64,000 nucleotides of DNA from positions 1-64,000 of the forward strand of contig NZ_JALFLA010000011.1 of NCBI RefSeq assembly GCF_022775115.1. The letters are read 5' to 3'. This DNA comes from Agathobaculum sp. (GTDB taxonomy: Bacteria; Bacillota; Clostridia; Oscillospirales; Butyricicoccaceae). Below the pieces are notes generated by a model. The model saw only the letters and a list, made by a program, of their open reading frames with translations, made no database searches and was not told where the DNA came from. The position numbers were made by a program, and so were the translations under genes. This document shows positions 58,516-64,000 of this stretch, one piece after another (position 1 is the first letter of the stretch; every line of letters begins with the position of its first letter).

Positions 58516-61500
58516 TCACGCGGCTGGCGCGGGCACTGGGGCGTTCTCCGGATCAAATGTGTTTTTCGTCTGATCGGAGGCGCCTCCCCCTGCCGTGGCG
58601 TTTTCAGCCGGTGCAGCCGGGTCAGTCGGTGTGGTCGGCGCAGCCGGGTCGTCGGTCGGCGCAGCCGGGTCGGTCGGCGTGGTCTGCCCGGCCTTGGTGC
58701 GTGGCTCAACGGCGATTTCCAGCACAGCTTGCATCATCGGCACCTCGTCAGACGAGATGGTGATCCGGTAATAGGCGGTGAGCTGATCGGACTCATTCGT
58801 TACCTTAAAGCGCACGGTATTGCCGCTCTGCTCGAGCGCGCCTGCCGCACTCTTGGTGTACTCTCCCAAACGCTGCACCGCAGTGATGGTATAGCCCGTG
58901 GTCGAGCCTTGAACAGCCGGGGTGATCGTCACCTCCTGCCCGCTTTCCACCAGCAGGCTGACCGTCCCGTTTTCCGCGCTCACGCGCGTCTCCTCGCCGC
59001 TTGACAGGCTCTTTGTGACCGCAGCCGCGCTGACGCGGATGGCGGACAGGCCGATGCGCTCTGATGTGTTCCAGCTTTGCAGATCACGCTGATAGTTGAT
59101 CTCCTTGTCACCCATTCGCAGCACAGCGGACACCTTGCTCAGCGCGAGCGGCGCGGCGCCGCCGTTTTCACCCGTCGGGCTCAGGCTGATCCAGCGCAGC
59201 TCCTCTACCCCGGGAATCAGCAAGCGGATGGTCACTGTGCTGCCGGGCGTAAAGGCATTGCTTCCCTTTTCGGCATAGTCGCGGATATCGCGGATGACCG
59301 GCAGTTCCTTATTGACGCCATTGACATCCCGGTAGCTCAGGCGCATACCGACTGCGCCGGTGGCATTGTCCGCTGCGGCGGGCGTCTGCTCCAGCTGCGG
59401 CACGGTAAAGCTGAGGGTAAGCTGCCCCACTGTGCCGTTCTCGCCGGTCGTCTGGCTGGTGCACGCCATCACCTGATCAATCGTGCGCAGCGTCTTGCCA
59501 TCCGCAAAGCTGAACCACGCGCTCAGGCGCTCGCTGCCGGCCTTTTCATTAACCTCGTACAGCGCTGCCGTGGCTGCATTGACCGTTGCCACCAGATTGC
59601 TTGTGCCGCGCAGCTTGATACCCGTTATCTCCTTGACATATGGCTCCTCAAATATCAGCTCGACCGTTTTGCCCGCCCGCAGGTCGGTGTAGTTCTGGTC
59701 TGTCAGGAAAATATAGGCCGATTCGTATTCCTGCCGCCCCGCATCGTTGGTGGTGGTGTAGCGCAGCGCGACTGCGGCGTCGTGCTCCTCCGGCCTGAGC
59801 CATGTGTTCTGTGTGCCCTCACCGAAGGACAGCGTCACCACCTGCTTGGCGCCAACGCCGTCTTTCTTCGCCTCCGGCTTTGCACTGATCGGCCTGAGCG
59901 ACGCATTTAAGCCATCGAAGTTCAGATAGTAGGTATCGATCACCACACCCGCGCGCACCTGCTGCACTACCGCGTGATCGACCTTGACCAGCGCCACCGA
60001 GCGGTCATCCTTGAGCTCGGCCTTCAGCGACAAGTTGTTCAGCGTGCTGATGCCGGAAACCTCCAGCCCCAGCGCGGCGAGCATCTTTTTGTCCCCGCCG
60101 CCTGCGGGCGCCAGCTCGCGGGACACCTGATAAAGCCCCTCATAGATTCTGCCGTACTGCGCGGTCGCGTACATGGTGTAGGCGTTCACCGCCGGGCTGT
60201 CCTCGCTCATATACACATAAACGTTGAGGGTATCGTTGATGGATTGCGGCGCGCGCGGCGGCAGGGTGGTGATTTGCCCGGACTCTCCGCTTTGCTGATA
60301 GATCCTGTTTTCTGTGAAGGAGATGTCGATCTCATTGTCCTGATTCATGGCCAGAAACGTGGTATACGGGATATTGCCCGTGCTGGTGTGCGTGCAGAGC
60401 GGCTGCACCTCAGTCGAGCTGACCCACTCGTACTCATCGTTTACGTTGATCATGCGCCTGCCGCCCGCGCCCACCAAGGAAACAGACACGGCCTTAATGT
60501 TCCATGTGGTGACCGTTGTGCTGCGCGCCTTCAGGCTAACGCCCACCACCTGCGATACATCGTCAATGCTGAGGATAAAGCGGTCAGTATGATCGGCTCG
60601 GAACATCAGCGCCGGATCGCTCTCGGCCTTATTCGGATAAAGATACTGCGCCAACTGCCTGTTCTCATCCGGGTAGTTCTTCTTTTTACCCATGTAGTCA
60701 TACATGGCCTGTATCGCGTCAAAGGTCATCCGGCGCAGTTGTCCGTTGCCGTCATAGTATCTCAGCTCGCCGAACAGCTGTCCGACAAACTGCGGATCGG
60801 TCTTACTGTCGGTTTTCGTGTAAGCGCCGGTGGTGATCGAGAACTCCAGATTGACCACGTAAGAGCTGTAATCAACTCGGTAGCTTCTGACTAACTCGGC
60901 CGCAGATCGGCCGCGATATCCCATCGCCGTGCTGCCGGCCGCCTGGTCCTGATAGTTGATGTCGATCCAGCCGACATTGCCCACCACCCACTGGCGGCTG
61001 GTGGATTCGGCCGTCTGCTTGCGGACGCTGATCTTTTCGATGTTCAGTTTGTCGAACACATCGCTGCTGTCAGCCGTGTCCTCCGGCAGTATCCTGACCG
61101 CGGTCAGCTCGCCCAAATCGCGGTTGGTGCTGATAACGAGGGTCTCCTCATAGCCGGTGCGGAAGCCGTCGGCGGACAGCTGCTGGTTGGCCAGCACATA
61201 GCCGCTCTTGCCGTTTTCAAACACGAGCTGGAAATAAAACTGGTTTTTCGAGCCGGAATCACCGTAGCTGCCGTTTGTGACCATATCGTCCGCTACCTTG
61301 ACCGCAACGATATAGGTATGCCGGTTCTTCGCAAAGCGCCCGAGCGTCTGCGTCGTTTCATAATCCATCGAGTACCGGTACTGCGACCAGTCCTCCTGTG
61401 TATCCTGAATCTGCATGGTGCTGTCCGAGGTAAAGCTTACCGTCCGCATATCGCCCGGCTCGACCAACACCTTCTGCTCGAGCCGCAGCATCTGCTTGCC

Positions 61501-63300
61501 GCTCCAATTGCGGAAATACAGCCGGTCCGAGGTGTCAATGCCGTCGGTCACGCTCTGCCACGCGGCCGAGCGGCTTTCCAGCAGGTCGAGCCGATGGATC
61601 TCCAATGCTTTGAGCTGCCAATCATCGTTTGTGTTTTTCAAATTAAATTTCGCGCCGGTAAATATATCCACATTTTGCAGTGACACGGTAAAATACAGCG
61701 TACCGCCCGCCTTCATACCGGCGCGATACATGAAGCCCTTTGCTGTGCCGGGGTATTCGCCGTAGTATTCATCCACCGCTTCTGTCAGGTCGAGTGGGGC
61801 GCTGTTCAGGCTTTTGCCCTCGAGATCATTGTAGCTCAGTATCAGGCTCAGCTCTCCCTTGGTGCCCGCAAGCGCGGCATCATCCGTTTGCAGCACGACC
61901 AGATACCGCTCCTCTTTGTTCTCGGGCAGCGTCCTTGCGCCTGTCTCATAGGGCGTCATCGGCAGCTCTGTCCCCCGCTGCCCGTCCGCCACTGGCGCGA
62001 CGGCCACGCCCTGCACGGTGGGCGCACGGTAATAGCTGACAGGCTCACCCGCAAACGAGGGACGCAGCATGGTATCCTCGATCGCAACGGTGATCTGCGC
62101 TGTCTGTGGGTCATATATGGACATGCCGATCAGATACAGCGTATCCACATTCGCGCCGGCCTGCGCCGCCGGCAAAACCGTGCGCGCGGCGGGGGCACTC
62201 TGCGCAAGGCCGGTGACGGACACTGCCGCCTGTGTGCCGTAGCGCAGCTCAACTGATGTCAGCGACGCGAAATCCGGCAGGGACGCGGCCAGCGCCAGTG
62301 TATCGCCCTGCTGGGCGAGGCCGGACAGCTTTTCCGTCCCGGATACGCCCTGCTCCAAGGCAAAACCCTGCGCGCCGAGCACCACCGGCACATATATCTC
62401 GCGCGTCGCGCCATAAGCATCCTGATAGCGAAGCCCCAGCGCCGCGGCTTCACCGAATTGTGCGTCGAACATTCCGGCGCCGGTGCGGTTGCCCATCGCC
62501 CGGATCCCCGCACCATATTGGTCGGCGATATCCAGACGGAACACACGCTCGGTCGATGCGGTGCTGTACGTCTCCTCCGCCGCTGTCAGCACGGCGTCAC
62601 CTCTGCCGTCCGGCACGATGCGGTGCATCCGGTCGACCGGCCAACTGAAGCTTACACCCTTCTCCATCTTTGCGATCAGTGTTCCTTCAAAATCGGCGTA
62701 CTGCTGGCTGGAGACATAGCCATACATGCCGACTCCATTGACCGCGTTCACCTGATAGACGCGCAGCGCTTGGCAGCTCCATGTACCTGTATCCCGGGTC
62801 AGTATTTCCACCTTCTGGATGCCCTTGACTTTTTTCAGCGGCTGGAAAAAATAAGTATCCGTGTAATAGGGCTGAAAGGGGGTGTCATCCCGCGAGATCG
62901 AATAGCCGAGCTGCTTGGCGAAGGCACCGCGCGCCGCAGACAGCGCCTCCGCCGTGTCAGCCTGCGCGGCGTCTGCCCCGGCGGCGCCTTGCTCTACCGC
63001 CCAATCCATAGAATCCCTGAGCTCACCCTCACCCGGGAAGATGCGGTGGCTTCGGATATGGCCGTCCACATCCTCATAGATGATTTTGAAATACTGTACC
63101 TCCTCGGCCAGATTTTCGTCTGCGCTGACCGCGCCGGTCGTTACCTGCAAGGCATAGGTATTGTCATCCACCGCGCCGTTGAGCGCATATGCGCTGAGGC
63201 TCAGCGCCGCCACAGACGCAAGCACTGCCAGAAAACGGGCAGCCCAATGCGCTATGATGCACCGCGTCCGCTGCTTTTTCTCTTTTCTCCGTCCGCCCAT
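58516..63300 (-). CDS. Very large exported protein of unknown function with proline/threonine-rich C-terminus
   Basis: N-terminal basic region plus TM segment (IIAHWAARFLAVLASVAALSLSAYALNG), about 1,590 aa, C-terminal PTDPAAPTDDPAAPTTPTDPAAP; start taken at MGGRRKEKK (ORF track start is 63348). Confidence 0.7.
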   Translation of the reverse strand: MGGRRKEKKQRTRCIIAHWAARFLAVLASVAALSLSAYALNGAVDDNTYALQVTTGAVSADENLAEEVQYFKIIYEDVDGHIRSHRIFPGEGELRDSMDWAVEQGAAGADAAQADTAEALSAARGAFAKQLGYSISRDDTPFQPYYTDTYFFQPLKKVKGIQKVEILTRDTGTWSCQALRVYQVNAVNGVGMYGYVSSQQYADFEGTLIAKMEKGVSFSWPVDRMHRIVPDGRGDAVLTAAEETYSTASTERVFRLDIADQYGAGIRAMGNRTGAGMFDAQFGEAAALGLRYQDAYGATREIYVPVVLGAQGFALEQGVSGTEKLSGLAQQGDTLALAASLPDFASLTSVELRYGTQAAVSVTGLAQSAPAARTVLPAAQAGANVDTLYLIGMSIYDPQTAQITVAIEDTMLRPSFAGEPVSYYRAPTVQGVAVAPVADGQRGTELPMTPYETGARTLPENKEERYLVVLQTDDAALAGTKGELSLILSYNDLEGKSLNSAPLDLTEAVDEYYGEYPGTAKGFMYRAGMKAGGTLYFTVSLQNVDIFTGAKFNLKNTNDDWQLKALEIHRLDLLESRSAAWQSVTDGIDTSDRLYFRNWSGKQMLRLEQKVLVEPGDMRTVSFTSDSTMQIQDTQEDWSQYRYSMDYETTQTLGRFAKNRHTYIVAVKVADDMVTNGSYGDSGSKNQFYFQLVFENGKSGYVLANQQLSADGFRTGYEETLVISTNRDLGELTAVRILPEDTADSSDVFDKLNIEKISVRKQTAESTSRQWVVGNVGWIDINYQDQAAGSTAMGYRGRSAAELVRSYRVDYSSYVVNLEFSITTGAYTKTDSKTDPQFVGQLFGELRYYDGNGQLRRMTFDAIQAMYDYMGKKKNYPDENRQLAQYLYPNKAESDPALMFRADHTDRFILSIDDVSQVVGVSLKARSTTVTTWNIKAVSVSLVGAGGRRMINVNDEYEWVSSTEVQPLCTHTSTGNIPYTTFLAMNQDNEIDISFTENRIYQQSGESGQITTLPPRAPQSINDTLNVYVYMSEDSPAVNAYTMYATAQYGRIYEGLYQVSRELAPAGGGDKKMLAALGLEVSGISTLNNLSLKAELKDDRSVALVKVDHAVVQQVRAGVVIDTYYLNFDGLNASLRPISAKPEAKKDGVGAKQVVTLSFGEGTQNTWLRPEEHDAAVALRYTTTNDAGRQEYESAYIFLTDQNYTDLRAGKTVELIFEEPYVKEITGIKLRGTSNLVATVNAATAALYEVNEKAGSERLSAWFSFADGKTLRTIDQVMACTSQTTGENGTVGQLTLSFTVPQLEQTPAAADNATGAVGMRLSYRDVNGVNKELPVIRDIRDYAEKGSNAFTPGSTVTIRLLIPGVEELRWISLSPTGENGGAAPLALSKVSAVLRMGDKEINYQRDLQSWNTSERIGLSAIRVSAAAVTKSLSSGEETRVSAENGTVSLLVESGQEVTITPAVQGSTTGYTITAVQRLGEYTKSAAGALEQSGNTVRFKVTNESDQLTAYYRITISSDEVPMMQAVLEIAVEPRTKAGQTTPTDPAAPTDDPAAPTTPTDPAAPAENATAGGGASDQTKNTFDPENAPVPAPAA

Positions 63301-63344
63301 TTTGTTTCCTCCGTCCTTCTGCGTGCCGCGCACGGCTTGCTTTG

Positions 63345-63644
63345 TCACACGATTTTGAGCAGTCCGGCAAAGCCGGTCATCTCAAAAACCTCCATGACCA
63401 TTTTGTTGACATGGGTCAGCACCAGTGTGCCGTCCTTTTTCCGCATGGTCATATGCAGGATCTTGAGCGCTCTCAGTCCCGCGCTGGATATATACTCCAA
63501 TTTTTCCATGTTTAGGGTCAGGGAGGCAAAGCGCTCGGCCATCTGCCCGAAGATCTCCTCGGTCTCCGGCGCGGTCATAGAATCGAGACGTCCGTCGAGC
63601 AGCAGCTCGCCCTCCGTCCCATGATTGATGAGTTGAATATTCAT
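63345..63644 (-). CDS. STAS-domain anti-sigma factor antagonist-like protein
   Basis: GELLLDGRLDSMTAPETEEIFGQM...LTLNMEKLEYISSAGLRALKILHMTMRKKDGTLVLTHVNKMVMEVFEMTGFAGLLKI. Confidence 0.88.
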   Translation of the reverse strand: MNIQLINHGTEGELLLDGRLDSMTAPETEEIFGQMAERFASLTLNMEKLEYISSAGLRALKILHMTMRKKDGTLVLTHVNKMVMEVFEMTGFAGLLKIV

Positions 63645-63654
63645 AGTTGCACAC

Positions 63655-63987
63655 TCACTTTCCGTATTCTTTGAGCCGCTTTTGATTGTACTCTGCCAGC
63701 TCCTCAAATGTAATGTTCAGCACCTTTTCGTCGTATACCTCCATCATTTCGATGGGCGACGGAACGCTGATCTCACCCGTGCTCGATTGCAGAAGCGACA
63801 CAATGTCAAGCTCCTCGTCCTCCGACGGCTGTTCGGCGGCCTGCTCTGCGTCCGCCAAGGGCGCTTCGCGCTCCTCTGGCGCAGGCCACGCTGTCTGCCT
63901 TGCGGCCTGCGCGCGCTCCTCGTCCGCATGAGCCGCCTGCCCTATGGGCGGCTGCTCGGATGCGGGCGCAGCCTGCGCCGCAGACAC
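63655..63987 (-). CDS. Acidic hypothetical protein, may extend beyond the window
   Basis: Open frame to the window edge; IVSLLQSSTGEISVPSPIEMMEVYDEKVLNITFEELAEYNQKRLKEYGK. Confidence 0.4.
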   Translation of the reverse strand: MSAAQAAPASEQPPIGQAAHADEERAQAARQTAWPAPEEREAPLADAEQAAEQPSEDEELDIVSLLQSSTGEISVPSPIEMMEVYDEKVLNITFEELAEYNQKRLKEYGK

Positions 63988-64000
63988 AGGTTCAGGTGCG

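Overview
The window has two parts. Left (about 1-22,473) is accessory or mobile DNA. It holds the C-terminal part of a relaxase, then a co-directional block read here as a composite DISARM-type phage-defence locus: XRE regulator, m5C methyltransferase, SNF2 helicase (DrmD-like), beta-class N6/N4 DNA methyltransferase, type III Res-like helicase-nuclease, DrmA, DrmB and DrmC (PLD). After it come a sigma-like factor, a structured intergenic region, a small ICE-type ORF and a C-terminally truncated large serine recombinase. The recombinase abuts the 5' half of a thioester-domain adhesin gene, followed by a CAP/SCP protein and ParB/ParA. This part ends at a 3'-half tRNA-Leu fragment that looks like an attachment-site scar. 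Right (about 22,474-64,000) is higher-GC and looks like the chromosome of an anaerobic Firmicute. It has a surface-protein cluster: M64-like peptidase with SLH domains, a translationally coupled SLH protein plus dockerin-bearing M60-like peptidase, a serine recombinase next to a tail-fibre-like protein, and an S-layer protein. It continues with polysaccharide genes and housekeeping genes (obg, rpmA, prp, rplU, rpiA, folD, lgt, M16 peptidase pair, ylxM, ffh, rpsP, khpA, rimM, trmD), then a large exported protein with a STAS-domain gene. The strongest candidates for something unusual are the hybrid DISARM/type III locus, the possible dockerin/cohesin-like pairing of a surface M60 peptidase, and a possible structured RNA near 16.5-17.0 kb. 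All calls come from reading the supplied sequence and ORF translations; no database search was run.
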